Source of the DNA: Rhizocola hellebori
Lineage (GTDB): Bacteria; Actinomycetota; Actinomycetes; Mycobacteriales; Micromonosporaceae
Direction: 5' to 3'
Assembly: GCF_016862955.1 (NCBI RefSeq)
Contig: NZ_BONY01000015.1
Span: 62,001 to 126,000, forward strand
DNA length: 64,000 nt
The notes under the pieces are model-generated. The model saw only the letters and a program-made list of their open reading frames with translations. It searched no databases and was not told the origin of the DNA. Positions 27,643 to 35,801 of the stretch are shown here, piece by piece. Numbering within the stretch: position 1 is the first letter of the stretch; each line of letters begins with the position of its first letter. The translations under genes were made by a program, and so were the position numbers.

Positions 27643-28638
27643 TCAGGTGCGCCATGCGGAGCCTCCGTCGGCCCACACGTCGGTGAAGGCCTCGGCGATG
27701 TCGGCCGGTGGGGCGGCCTTCGCCTCCGCCACCGCTTCAGCGACCTGTGCGCTGGCGCGGTCGTCGACCTTGCCTATGGCGTCGGGAGTGACGCCGAGCG
27801 CTTCCAGCCGGGCACGGGCAACATCGAGCGGGTCGTGCTTGAGCCAGCGCTCGACCTCCTCGGCCGGGCGGTAGGTGGCCGGATCGGTGCGGCTGTGACC
27901 GTAGTGGCGATAGGTTTCCGCCTCGATGACCGTGGGGCCTTCGCCTTCCCGCGCGCGCAGCGCCGCCGCGGCCATGGCGTCGTGCACGGCAACCACATCG
28001 TTGCCGTCGACGACCTGTGCCGGGAGTCTGTACGCCGGCGCGCGATCGGCGGCGGGATGATCAGCGGCGGTGACCGCGCCGATCGGCGTGTACTCCATGT
28101 AGAGGTTGTTCTCGCACACGAAGATGACCGGCAGCTTCCACACCGCCGCCAGGTTGAGCGCTTCGTGGAAGGCGCCGATGTTGGTCGCGCCGTCACCGAA
28201 GAACGCGACCGACACCTGCTCGGTGCCGCGCAGCCGCGCCGACCAGGCGGTGCCGACCGCCATCGGCAGGTGCGCGCCGACAATGGCGTAGGAGCCGAGC
28301 ATGTTTCCGGCCGCGTAGGTCAGGTGCATCGAGCCGCCCTTGGCCTTGCACAGGCCGGTGGCCTTCTGCATCAGCTCGGCCAGACACGCCTGCGGGCTCG
28401 CGCCGCGGGCCATCGCATGGTGGTGGCCGCGATAGGTGGCGAACACGTAGTCGTCGGGGCGCAGCGCGGCGCTTGCCCCAACCGCGATCGCCTCCTGGCC
28501 GGAGGCCAGATGGGTGGTGCCCTTCACCAATCCGGCGAGGAAAAGATCGTAGACGGCTTTCTCGGTACGCCGGATCACCGCCATCTGTTCGTAGAGATCG
28601 AGCAGCCGGGCCGCCTCGATCGCGGGCGCGCTACTCAC
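27643..28638 (-). CDS. 2-oxoacid dehydrogenase-type E1 component, alpha subunit
   Basis: A 331-residue TPP-dependent E1 alpha subunit. The TPP motif runs from GDGATN to the ENN segment, and the CKAKGGSMHL loop and RGHHH segment are typical of the PDH/acetoin dehydrogenase alpha class. The phosphorylation-loop region ETYRHYGHSRTDP is also present. Its start lies eight bases inside the 3' end of the M24 gene, so translation is coupled. With E1 beta it forms an alpha2beta2 enzyme that decarboxylates a 2-oxo acid or cleaves an acetoin-like ketone. Confidence 0.9.
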   Translation of the reverse strand: MSSAPAIEAARLLDLYEQMAVIRRTEKAVYDLFLAGLVKGTTHLASGQEAIAVGASAALRPDDYVFATYRGHHHAMARGASPQACLAELMQKATGLCKAKGGSMHLTYAAGNMLGSYAIVGAHLPMAVGTAWSARLRGTEQVSVAFFGDGATNIGAFHEALNLAAVWKLPVIFVCENNLYMEYTPIGAVTAADHPAADRAPAYRLPAQVVDGNDVVAVHDAMAAAALRAREGEGPTVIEAETYRHYGHSRTDPATYRPAEEVERWLKHDPLDVARARLEALGVTPDAIGKVDDRASAQVAEAVAEAKAAPPADIAEAFTDVWADGGSAWRT

Positions 28639-29953
28639 CGCGCCCTGCCGCGGTGTTGAGATGGGACTGTGCCTCCCGATTCAGCGGCAGCGGGCCACCG
28701 ACCGTCCAATAGCGACGGCCCGCGACGAGCAGCTCCTCCGCCGGGAACTTGGTGATCACCTGGCATCCATCGGCGGTCACGACGACCTCCTCCTCGATTC
28801 GCGCCGCGGAGAAGCCGTCCTTGGCCGGCCAGTAGGTCTCCAGCGCGAAAACCATGCCTTCCTCCAGCACCTCTGGGTGGTCCAGCGACACCAGGCGGCT
28901 GAAGATGGGCTTCTCCCAGATGGACAGGCCCACGCCGTGGCCGTACTGGAGCGCGAACGCGGCCTCCTCGTTGGCGAAGCCGAACTCCTCGGCCCGCGGC
29001 CACAGCGAGACGATGTCGGCGGTCGTCGCGCCGGGGCGCACCGCGGCGATCGCGCGATCCATGTACTCGCGGCAGCGCACGTAGGCGTCGCGCATGGCCG
29101 GGGACGCGCTGCCGACCGCGAAGCAGCGGTAGTAGCAGGTGCGGTATCCCATGTGGCTGTGCAGGATGTCGAAGAACGCCGGGTCGCCGGGGCGGATCAG
29201 GCGGTCGCTGTACACGTGTGGGTGGGGGGAGCAGCGTTCGCCGGAGATGGCGTTGACCCCTTCCACGTACTCGCTGCCGAGGTCGTAAAGCTTTTTGGCG
29301 ACGAGGGCCACGCACTCGTTCTCCTTGACCCCGGGGCGCAGGAACTCGTAGAGCTCCTCATAGGCGGCGTCCACCATGGAGCAGGCCTGGGTGAGCAGCG
29401 AGATTTCGTCACCGGTCTTGATGCGCCTGGCTTCCAGGAACAGCTGCTGTCCGTCGACGACCTCTATTCCGGCCCGCTGCAGCGCCAAGAGCACCGGCAT
29501 CTCCGCGATGTCGATGCCGAGCGGCGCTCCGAGCAGGCCGCGCTCGGCCAGCTCGGCGGCGATCTTGCGGGCCAGCTCCTCGGCGATGCCGGCGTCGGGA
29601 TGGAAAGCACCACGCAGCACCGAGATCCCGGCCCGCGCCCGCTTCGGCCCGTCGAGCCAAGGGTTGTAGAGCTGGTGATGACGTGCTGCCGAGCCGAAGT
29701 CCCACACGATCGGCTCGCTGCCCCGGCACAGCAAGGAAAAGCGGATGAACTTATCCATTGCCCAGGTACCGATATGCGTCGCCGTCATGTAGCGGATGTT
29801 GGCGAAATCGAAGGCCAGGACAGCGCCCAGCTCGGAGCGCTCAAGCGCGTCGCTGAGGCGGGCAAGCCGTTGCGAGCGCAGCCTGTCCAGATCGATGCGC
29901 TCTTCCCAGTCAACAGCGTTCATGCCATATGTGCCGATCGCCACTGTCAGCAC
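28631..29953 (-). CDS. M24 (pita-bread) enzyme with altered metal site
   Basis: A 440-residue protein with an N-terminal creatinase-type domain (about 15-175) and a C-terminal pita-bread domain like aminopeptidase P, creatinase and DddP. In the metal motif the first Asp is kept (FFDILHS) but the second, 11 residues later, is Cys (YRTCYYR). The His in YGHGVGL and the Glu residues in ALETYW and IEEEVVV remain. A normal dinuclear site cannot form, so a creatinase-like metal-free hydrolase or lyase is possible. The frame begins at GTG 29953 with a purine-rich stretch close by; an ATG at 29923 is an alternative. It is the first gene of the minus-strand catabolic operon. Confidence 0.8.
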   Translation of the reverse strand: MLTVAIGTYGMNAVDWEERIDLDRLRSQRLARLSDALERSELGAVLAFDFANIRYMTATHIGTWAMDKFIRFSLLCRGSEPIVWDFGSAARHHQLYNPWLDGPKRARAGISVLRGAFHPDAGIAEELARKIAAELAERGLLGAPLGIDIAEMPVLLALQRAGIEVVDGQQLFLEARRIKTGDEISLLTQACSMVDAAYEELYEFLRPGVKENECVALVAKKLYDLGSEYVEGVNAISGERCSPHPHVYSDRLIRPGDPAFFDILHSHMGYRTCYYRCFAVGSASPAMRDAYVRCREYMDRAIAAVRPGATTADIVSLWPRAEEFGFANEEAAFALQYGHGVGLSIWEKPIFSRLVSLDHPEVLEEGMVFALETYWPAKDGFSAARIEEEVVVTADGCQVITKFPAEELLVAGRRYWTVGGPLPLNREAQSHLNTAAGRGE

Positions 29954-29969
29954 CCCTCTGCTACTGTTC

Positions 29970-29993
29970 GAGCTGTTCAGTATTGGTTACCAA
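29970..29993. promoter_or_regulatory. Shared 11-mer and palindrome before M24 operon
   Basis: GAGCTGTTCAG (29970-29980) is identical to a sequence in the amidohydrolase promoter. It is followed at once by TTGGT-T-ACCAA (29983-29993), a perfect inverted repeat. Both lie 17-40 bases upstream of the M24 start, in the gap shared with the divergent XRE-cupin regulator. Confidence 0.45.
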
Positions 29994-30039
29994 AACGCTA
30001 GTCTTTCGTTCAGTCGAGCGTCAAGACGCTGACACGGGC

Positions 30040-30092
30040 GGTAACAGCGGACAGGTACCGTGTACCGGACAGTGCACCGTTAGCCAGTTACC
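30040..30092. promoter_or_regulatory. Nested inverted repeats before XRE-cupin gene
   Basis: GGTAAC (30040-30045) and GTTACC (30087-30092) form an outer inverted repeat. Inside it GGTAC-CGT-GTACC (30054-30066) forms a tight one, flanked by two GGACAG copies. The site ends just before the regulator start, which fits autoregulation, but no binding is shown. Confidence 0.35.
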
Positions 30093-30095
30093 AGC

Positions 30096-31298
30096 GTGGG
30101 AAGAGGGGCGGCACCGACCGTGACCGGACCGGCATTGCCTCCGATCGGGGAGCGGCTGCGCCAGGCGCGCATGGAGCGCGGCATGACCGTGCGCGGGCTG
30201 GCCAGGATGGTCGACCTGTCGGCGAGCCTGATCTCCCAGATCGAGACGGGCCGCAGCAGCCCCTCGGTCAGCACGCTCTACGCCCTCACCGCCGCGCTCG
30301 ACATCTCCATCGAAGACGTCTTCAGCGCCGGCACTCCCCGCCGTTCCACCACCGACCCCGCCAACGGCACTGCCGAGCCCACCGGCTCAACCCCAGCAAC
30401 CGCTTCGCCCACCGATCGGGCCGCCATCGGTGCCCCGAACGCCGGCGCCACCGCGGCCGGCGGCCTTCGCCCCGGTGCACCCGGCCACGCAGCGGCGGAA
30501 GCCGGCGGGGTGAACACGGCAACCGGTGGTGCCCCGGCCGGAGCCGGCGGGGTGAACACAGCCGCCGGTGGCGCCGTTCGCCCCGGTGCGGCTGGAGCCG
30601 GTGGGGTGAACATTGCGGCCCATGGTGGCCATGACGCTGGTGGGCCTGGCGCAGCGATGGCCGGTGGGGTGAACGCTGCCGCCCAGGGTGACCTTGCCGT
30701 TGGTGCGTCTGGCCAAGCAGGGGCCGGTGCTGGGAACGTCGCGGCCCGTGGTGGCCTTGACACTGGTGCGCCCGGCGTGGCGGGGAACGCTGGAAACGCT
30801 GAAGCGGCAAGGGGTGTAGCGGCGGGGGCTGGGCCGGGTGGCGGGTTGGATCCGGCGGTGATCGCGGCTTTGCCCGCGGCCGCGGGGGCGCTGGCTGCCG
30901 CGGACAGGTCGGCGAATTCGGCGGCGAATCAAGGGCTGCGCCAGCTTCAGCGCAAACGGCGGGTCGGGCCGGTGGTCGCGGCGGGGGAGCGCGAGGTGTT
31001 GCAGCTGGACTCGGGGGTGACCTGGGAATTGCTGGGCCAGCTGCCCGACGCCCATATCGACTTCCTGCGCATCACCTACGCGCCCGGCGGGAGTTCCTCC
31101 GGCGCGGGCGTGCTGATGCGCCACTCTGGAACGGAGTTCGGCCACGTGCTCTCCGGCCAGCTGACGCTGACCCTCGGCTTCGACACCTATGTGCTCAATC
31201 CCGGCGACTCGGTGTCGTTCGACTGCTCCACGCCGCATTCCTATGCCAACCACGGCACAGAGCCGGCGATGGGCGTCTGGTTCGTCGCGGAACGGTAG
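30096..31298 (+). CDS. XRE-family regulator with cupin domain and long repetitive linker
   Basis: A 400-residue protein in three parts. Residues about 15-75 are an XRE helix-turn-helix (GERLRQARMERGMTVRGLA, SLISQIETG). About 85-275 is an Ala/Gly-rich linker with repeated GGVN units. About 295-400 is a cupin sensor domain (HSGTEFGHVLSG, NPGDSVSFDCSTPHSY). XRE-cupin regulators normally have a linker of a few residues and total about 190, so this one is doubled by the linker. GTG 30096 opens the frame; GTG 30120 is an alternative. It is divergent from the M24/E1 operon and precedes the ABC importer, so it is the likely regulator of the island. Confidence 0.85.
   Translation: MGRGAAPTVTGPALPPIGERLRQARMERGMTVRGLARMVDLSASLISQIETGRSSPSVSTLYALTAALDISIEDVFSAGTPRRSTTDPANGTAEPTGSTPATASPTDRAAIGAPNAGATAAGGLRPGAPGHAAAEAGGVNTATGGAPAGAGGVNTAAGGAVRPGAAGAGGVNIAAHGGHDAGGPGAAMAGGVNAAAQGDLAVGASGQAGAGAGNVAARGGLDTGAPGVAGNAGNAEAARGVAAGAGPGGGLDPAVIAALPAAAGALAAADRSANSAANQGLRQLQRKRRVGPVVAAGEREVLQLDSGVTWELLGQLPDAHIDFLRITYAPGGSSSGAGVLMRHSGTEFGHVLSGQLTLTLGFDTYVLNPGDSVSFDCSTPHSYANHGTEPAMGVWFVAER
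30490..30800 (+). repeat. GGVN-type coding repeats in XRE-cupin linker
   Basis: Degenerate in-frame units encode GGVN(T/I/A)A followed by 8-16 Ala/Gly/Pro-rich residues, about six or seven times. The DNA core CCGGTGGGGTGAAC recurs. Units vary in length, so the array looks old and diverging. Confidence 0.7.
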
Positions 31299-31482
31299 TT
31301 CCGGCGATCGATGCGTAGTGCTATTGCACACTGTCTGCTGGCACCATACACTCTCACCTCAGCACCTGGTCCCGAGTCACCTTGCGGGCTGCTGGTGGGT
31401 CTGCGCTGCGACCGCCCTGAGGAGTTGGATCCGCGCGGTCGGCGATGCCGCACGAGCGCCCAGAACCAGGGAGGGAGTTTCC

Positions 31483-32733
31483 GTGCACAGACGTCTTCTG
31501 CCTGCGCTCGTAGCGACATTGACGATCGTCGCAGTCGCGGCGTGTACCACCAAAAAAGAACCCAGCACCACCAACCAGAATCCGATCGTGGTCGGCTCGA
31601 CCCTGTCGCTGACGGGTTCCTTGGCCGCCACCGGTCTCATCCACAAGATCGCAGGCGAGCAGTTCCTGGAAAGGCTTAATGCGCGTGGCGGTCTGCTGGG
31701 CCGTCAGGTCCAGTGGAAGGTGCTGGACGACCAGTCCGATCAGGCCAAGGTGGGCCAGCTCTATGAGCAGCTGATCAGCCAGGACAAGGTCGATCTCATA
31801 ATGGGGCCCTACGCCACCCCGAACATTCTCTCCGCGATGGCGGTGGCGGAACGGCACAACTTCGTTATGCCGCAACATACTGCGGTGCTCGCGCCGCAGC
31901 TGACCTACGACTGCCAGTTCCCGGCCTGGTCGATCGGGACCACGCCCAACCGGTTCGTGCCCAATCTGCTTCTCGACGCGGTGGCGACCCTGCCCCGCCC
32001 GCCCAAGCGCATCGCCGTTTTGACCAGCCAGAGCGGTTCGGCAGCTTTCGTCACGGACGGGCTCGGCGACGACAAGACCGGAATGATCACGATCGCCAAG
32101 GAGCGTGGTCTGGAGGTCGTGGTGGACGCGCATTACGCGCCGAACCCGTCGAGCTGGGGGTCGATCGCGGCTCAGGTGCGTGACGCCAAGCCGGATCTGC
32201 TTATCAGCAACAGCCTTGGCGTCGACACGGTCAACGCGCTTACCGCGATGAAGCAGCTGGGCTACCGCCCGCCGCTGACCTTCAGCCTGTTTCCGGCACC
32301 CGGCCCGCTGCTGGGCCTGGGCGCCGACGGCGTGGGCGTGCTGTCGGTGTCGATTTTCGAGCCGAACAAGGCGCTGATAGACAAGGCAGGTGCCGATGCA
32401 CAGGCCATTGTGGACGAGTTCAAGACGAAGGCCACCGCGGCGAGCGTGCAGTTCCCGGTCTTCGAGACCCAGGCCGCGGCGAGCTGGAATGCCTGGGAGA
32501 TTCTGGTCGCCGGGGTCAAAGGCGCCGGCCGGATAGATCAGAAGGCGATCTGCGACTCGCTGCACAGCCGCGGCGCGGACACCACGTTCAGCGGTCACCT
32601 GGCGTTTGACGTCAACATGAACAACTTCTGGCCGACGAACCTCGGCCTGAAGCAGATCCAAAATGGACAGTGGGTCATGGTCTGGCCCGCCAGCCGTGCT
32701 GCCGCGCCGATTCAGGGTCCGGCGAGCCCCTAG
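31483..32733 (+). CDS. ABC importer substrate-binding lipoprotein (branched-chain type)
   Basis: A 416-residue periplasmic-binding-protein-like type I lipoprotein. The GTG start at 31483 follows a GGGAGGGAG ribosome site. A short signal ends in the lipobox VAAC, placing the lipid-bearing Cys at 21. The mature part begins IVVGSTLSLTGSL, typical of LivJ/urea/amide-binding proteins, with an N- and C-lobe pattern throughout. It should capture the ligand outside the membrane and deliver it to the permeases that follow. The ligand is unknown but is presumably the substrate of the neighbouring catabolic operon. Confidence 0.9.
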   Translation: MHRRLLPALVATLTIVAVAACTTKKEPSTTNQNPIVVGSTLSLTGSLAATGLIHKIAGEQFLERLNARGGLLGRQVQWKVLDDQSDQAKVGQLYEQLISQDKVDLIMGPYATPNILSAMAVAERHNFVMPQHTAVLAPQLTYDCQFPAWSIGTTPNRFVPNLLLDAVATLPRPPKRIAVLTSQSGSAAFVTDGLGDDKTGMITIAKERGLEVVVDAHYAPNPSSWGSIAAQVRDAKPDLLISNSLGVDTVNALTAMKQLGYRPPLTFSLFPAPGPLLGLGADGVGVLSVSIFEPNKALIDKAGADAQAIVDEFKTKATAASVQFPVFETQAAASWNAWEILVAGVKGAGRIDQKAICDSLHSRGADTTFSGHLAFDVNMNNFWPTNLGLKQIQNGQWVMVWPASRAAAPIQGPASP

Positions 32734-32820
32734 CCCGCAGCAACCGAACGTGGGGCGTTGCCGGTGCCGTGGCCCGCGGCACCGGCGGCGTCCCACCGGC
32801 GGATACCGAGGGGAGAGCGC

Positions 32821-33690
32821 ATGATCGCCGTTCAGGCGGCGCTTACCGGGGCTCTGATCGGCGGCCTCTACGCCTTGATGGCGGCCGGCCTGTCGGTCAC
32901 CTGGGGCGTGCTGCGGGTCATCAACCTGGCCCACTTCGGGCTGATCCTGGCCGGCGCATACCTGACCTACGAGTTGGTGACGGGCTGGGGCCTCGACCCG
33001 ATCCTCACCGTGGTGGTGACCGCACCGGTGCTGTTCGGCGTGGGCGCCTGCCTGCAGTGGGCCTATGAGCGAATGAACATGGTGGAGTTCAACTCGCTGC
33101 TGGTCAGTTTCGGGTTGCTGATGGTGACCATCCAGCTCGCCACCAACACCTGGACTGCCGACTTCCGCCGCCTGGCCGCGACCGAAAACCCTTACGCGAC
33201 AAGCTCGCTGGAGCTGGGCAGGCTGATCCTGCCCACCACGACGCTGCTCGCTTTCGTCATCGCTGCGGTGTTCATCGGTGGTGGCCATCTCCTGCTGCGT
33301 CACACCTTTCTGGGCCGGGGCATGCGCGCCTTCGCCCAGGATCGCACCGTCGCGGCGGCGTTCGGCATCGACCACCGCAGGCTCGGGCTGCTGGTAGGCG
33401 GTGCGGCCGGGGCGAGCGCCGCGGTGGCCGGAATGATCTTCACGTTGACCAATAGCCTGACCCCGGCGGTGGCCTACGAATGGTTCGGCATCGTTTTCGC
33501 GGTGGTCATTCTCGGCGGAGTCGGTAACCTGCTCGGGACGCTGGTCGCCGGCGTCGGCGTCGGCCTGCTCTCCGGGCTGGTGTCGGTCATCTGGTCACCC
33601 TCCACCGAGCCCTTCGTGCTCTTCCTCGCCATCATTCTCGCGCTGCTGTGGCGGCCGCACGGCCTGTTCCACCGCCGAGGTGTGGCATGA
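32821..33690 (+). CDS. ABC importer permease, LivH family
   Basis: A 289-residue membrane protein with about eight hydrophobic spans and the family motif GGLYALMAAGLSVTWGVLRV near the N-terminus. The ATG at 32821 has a GGGGAGAG ribosome site. Its stop overlaps the next start by four bases. It forms one half of the translocation channel with the permease part of the fused protein downstream. Confidence 0.92.
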   Translation: MIAVQAALTGALIGGLYALMAAGLSVTWGVLRVINLAHFGLILAGAYLTYELVTGWGLDPILTVVVTAPVLFGVGACLQWAYERMNMVEFNSLLVSFGLLMVTIQLATNTWTADFRRLAATENPYATSSLELGRLILPTTTLLAFVIAAVFIGGGHLLLRHTFLGRGMRAFAQDRTVAAAFGIDHRRLGLLVGGAAGASAAVAGMIFTLTNSLTPAVAYEWFGIVFAVVILGGVGNLLGTLVAGVGVGLLSGLVSVIWSPSTEPFVLFLAIILALLWRPHGLFHRRGVA

Positions 33691-35801
33691 CCATCCGAAA
33701 AGGACTGTCGTATTTGGCCGCGGTGACCGCCTTGCTCGCGGTGCTGGCCCACTTTCACTCGTCGGTCGGAATAGCGCCTTACAGCATCGTGCTGACCACC
33801 ACCGTGCTGTTCTGGATCGCACAGGCCACCAGCTGGAACCTGCTGTCGGGATACGCCGGCTACTTCAGTTTCGGCCAGGGCGCGTATGTGGGTGTCGGCG
33901 CCTATTCGATGGCGGTGCTGACGGGACGCCATGACGTTGGCTTTCTGTGGAGCATTCCGATTGGCGGCTTGCTCGGTGGCGTTCTCGCCCTGGCCGTAGG
34001 CGCGGTCGCCTTCCGCCTCGGGTCACTGCGCGGCGAGATCTTCGCCTTGCTTACGCTGGCTGTGCCGTTCCTGCTCGCCACATTCGCGCGCATCAACATG
34101 GACATCGACGGTGGGCAGGGCACCGTCATCGCGCTTCCCGCCTACCCGCAATGGGTTGGCGACGCGCAGCACATGCTGTTCTACCTGAGTCTGGCGGTGG
34201 CCGCCCTCGCCGTCGCGGTGGCGCTAGCCGTGCACGGATCGCGCTATGGCCACGGCCTGGCAGCGGTGCACGATGCCGAGGACGCGGCGGAGGTGCTGGG
34301 CGTGCCCACGTTTCGCTACAAGATGGTGGCCATCGTCCTCGGCGGCGTGCTGGGCGGCATGGGTGGCGCGGTCTTCGCCATGCAGATCGGCTTCGTAGCG
34401 GTGGAGAGCGTGTTCGGGCTGACCATTCCGCTCTTCGTCATCGTCATCAGCGTGCTCGGCGGGCGTCGGCACTGGCTTGGGCCGGTGATAGGGGCGGTGC
34501 TTGTGGTGGTGTTGCAGGACAGGCTTTCCGCCGGGGGACTGGAGTCGCTGGAGAACATTGTCATGGGGGCGCTCCTCGTCGGCCTGGTCATCGTGGCCCC
34601 CGACGGCCTCTACGGCCGGCTGCGGGCACGCCCATGGCTGGCTCTCGGCGCGTTCGCGGTGGTGCTGATCGGCATGTCGCTAACCGGCTACTGGGCCGAG
34701 CTCGACGCCCTGCTCTACGCCATGTTCGCCGCAGCCATCGTCGCCACCCTCGCCGACCGCTTCCTCGCCCAGCCAACCCCCAAATCGCCCGACGCCACCT
34801 TCTCTCCAACGCGAGTCGCGGCCGATAGGTCCGGCCGAACACCGCAGCCCGCCGCCCGCGCCGCTGGTGCGGCCGATGCGGGGGCGACCGAGGTGGCCCA
34901 ATTGCCGTTACTGCACGCGGCTGAGGCGTTGCCGGGCCTTGCCGAAGCGGCGCCGCAAGCGGGGGAGGCGCGGGCGGCCGAGGCGGTGGTGGGTCTTGGC
35001 GAAGCGGCGCCGCAGGCTGGGGAGGCGCGGGCGGCCGAGGCGGTGGTGGGTCTTGGCGAAGCGGCGGCGCGGGGGCGGGCGTTGGTTTCGTGTGTGGGGG
35101 TGACGCGGGACTTTGGGGGTGTGCGGGCGCTGGATGGCGTTTCGCTGCAGGTGTTTCCGGCGGAGATCGTGGGGCTGGTCGGGCCGAACGGCTCCGGCAA
35201 GACGACGCTGGTGAACCTGCTCTGCGGGGCGTTGCAGCCCACCCGCGGCACGGTGGCCATCGGCGGGCGGCCCATCGGCGGGCTGGCGCCGCATCGGGTG
35301 GCGCACACCGGGGTCGCGCGCACCTATCAGATTCCACGGCCGTTTGAGTCCATGACGGTGCGCGACAATGTGGCGATGGCCGTCATGTTCGGCCGGACCG
35401 GTGCCTCGCTGAGCCAGGCGAGAAGCAAGGCGCAGCAACACCTGGCCACCGTCCACCTTGGACACTTGGCCGATGTCCGGCCGGGCTCGCTCAACCTGCA
35501 TCAGCGGCAGCTGCTGGAGATGGCCCGCGCGATAGCGGCCGAGCCGGTCGTGTTGCTGCTCGACGAGGCGCTAGCCGGGCTCAACCCGGCCGAGATCGAC
35601 GACGCGGTCGCGGTGATCCGGCGCATCCACGCTACGGGCATCTCCATTGTGGTCGTCGAGCATCTTTTGCGGGTACTGAATCAGCTCTCCACCAGAATCG
35701 TCGTCCTGGACCGCGGCGCAGTCATCGCCGACGGCGACCCGGCGCAGGTGCTCTCCGACCCGGCGGTGGTGCGGGCGTACCTTGGGAGGCAACGTGCTTG
35801 A
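33687..35801 (+). CDS. Fused LivM-type permease and LivG-type ATPase
   Basis: A 704-residue protein joining two normally separate subunits. Residues 1-about 360 are a LivM permease with roughly ten spans (GYAGYFSFGQGAYVG near residue 55). About 362-462 is an Ala-rich linker with tandem repeats. About 463-704 is a LivG ATPase with Walker [10 protein letters not shown] at about 499, signature region SLNLHQRQLLEMARA (a divergent LSGGQ, with LNLHQ) and Walker B VLLLDEALAGLNP. The start is set by the ATGA overlap with the LivH gene. The fusion fixes a 1:1 ratio of permease to ATPase. Confidence 0.92.
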   Translation: MTIRKGLSYLAAVTALLAVLAHFHSSVGIAPYSIVLTTTVLFWIAQATSWNLLSGYAGYFSFGQGAYVGVGAYSMAVLTGRHDVGFLWSIPIGGLLGGVLALAVGAVAFRLGSLRGEIFALLTLAVPFLLATFARINMDIDGGQGTVIALPAYPQWVGDAQHMLFYLSLAVAALAVAVALAVHGSRYGHGLAAVHDAEDAAEVLGVPTFRYKMVAIVLGGVLGGMGGAVFAMQIGFVAVESVFGLTIPLFVIVISVLGGRRHWLGPVIGAVLVVVLQDRLSAGGLESLENIVMGALLVGLVIVAPDGLYGRLRARPWLALGAFAVVLIGMSLTGYWAELDALLYAMFAAAIVATLADRFLAQPTPKSPDATFSPTRVAADRSGRTPQPAARAAGAADAGATEVAQLPLLHAAEALPGLAEAAPQAGEARAAEAVVGLGEAAPQAGEARAAEAVVGLGEAAARGRALVSCVGVTRDFGGVRALDGVSLQVFPAEIVGLVGPNGSGKTTLVNLLCGALQPTRGTVAIGGRPIGGLAPHRVAHTGVARTYQIPRPFESMTVRDNVAMAVMFGRTGASLSQARSKAQQHLATVHLGHLADVRPGSLNLHQRQLLEMARAIAAEPVVLLLDEALAGLNPAEIDDAVAVIRRIHATGISIVVVEHLLRVLNQLSTRIVVLDRGAVIADGDPAQVLSDPAVVRAYLGRQRA
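34935..35070 (+). repeat. 57-bp tandem repeat in permease-ATPase linker
   Basis: Two nearly identical 57-base units (34935-34991 and 34992-35048) and a third partial copy (from 35049) encode the 19-residue unit beginning GLGEAAPQAGEARAAEA. The copies differ at only a few bases, so the duplication is recent compared with other linker repeats in the window. Confidence 0.9.

Noticed and set aside
25548-27686. A 712-codon plus-strand frame across the bicupin and E1 beta genes
   Set aside because: It is antisense to conserved genes and rich in His/Arg/Gly without domain signal.
31299-31482. Regulatory element or small gene in the 184-base gap before the binding lipoprotein
   Set aside because: Only a weak GTGC-TATT-GCAC repeat and the GGGAGGGAG ribosome site are visible; no coding frame with family signal.
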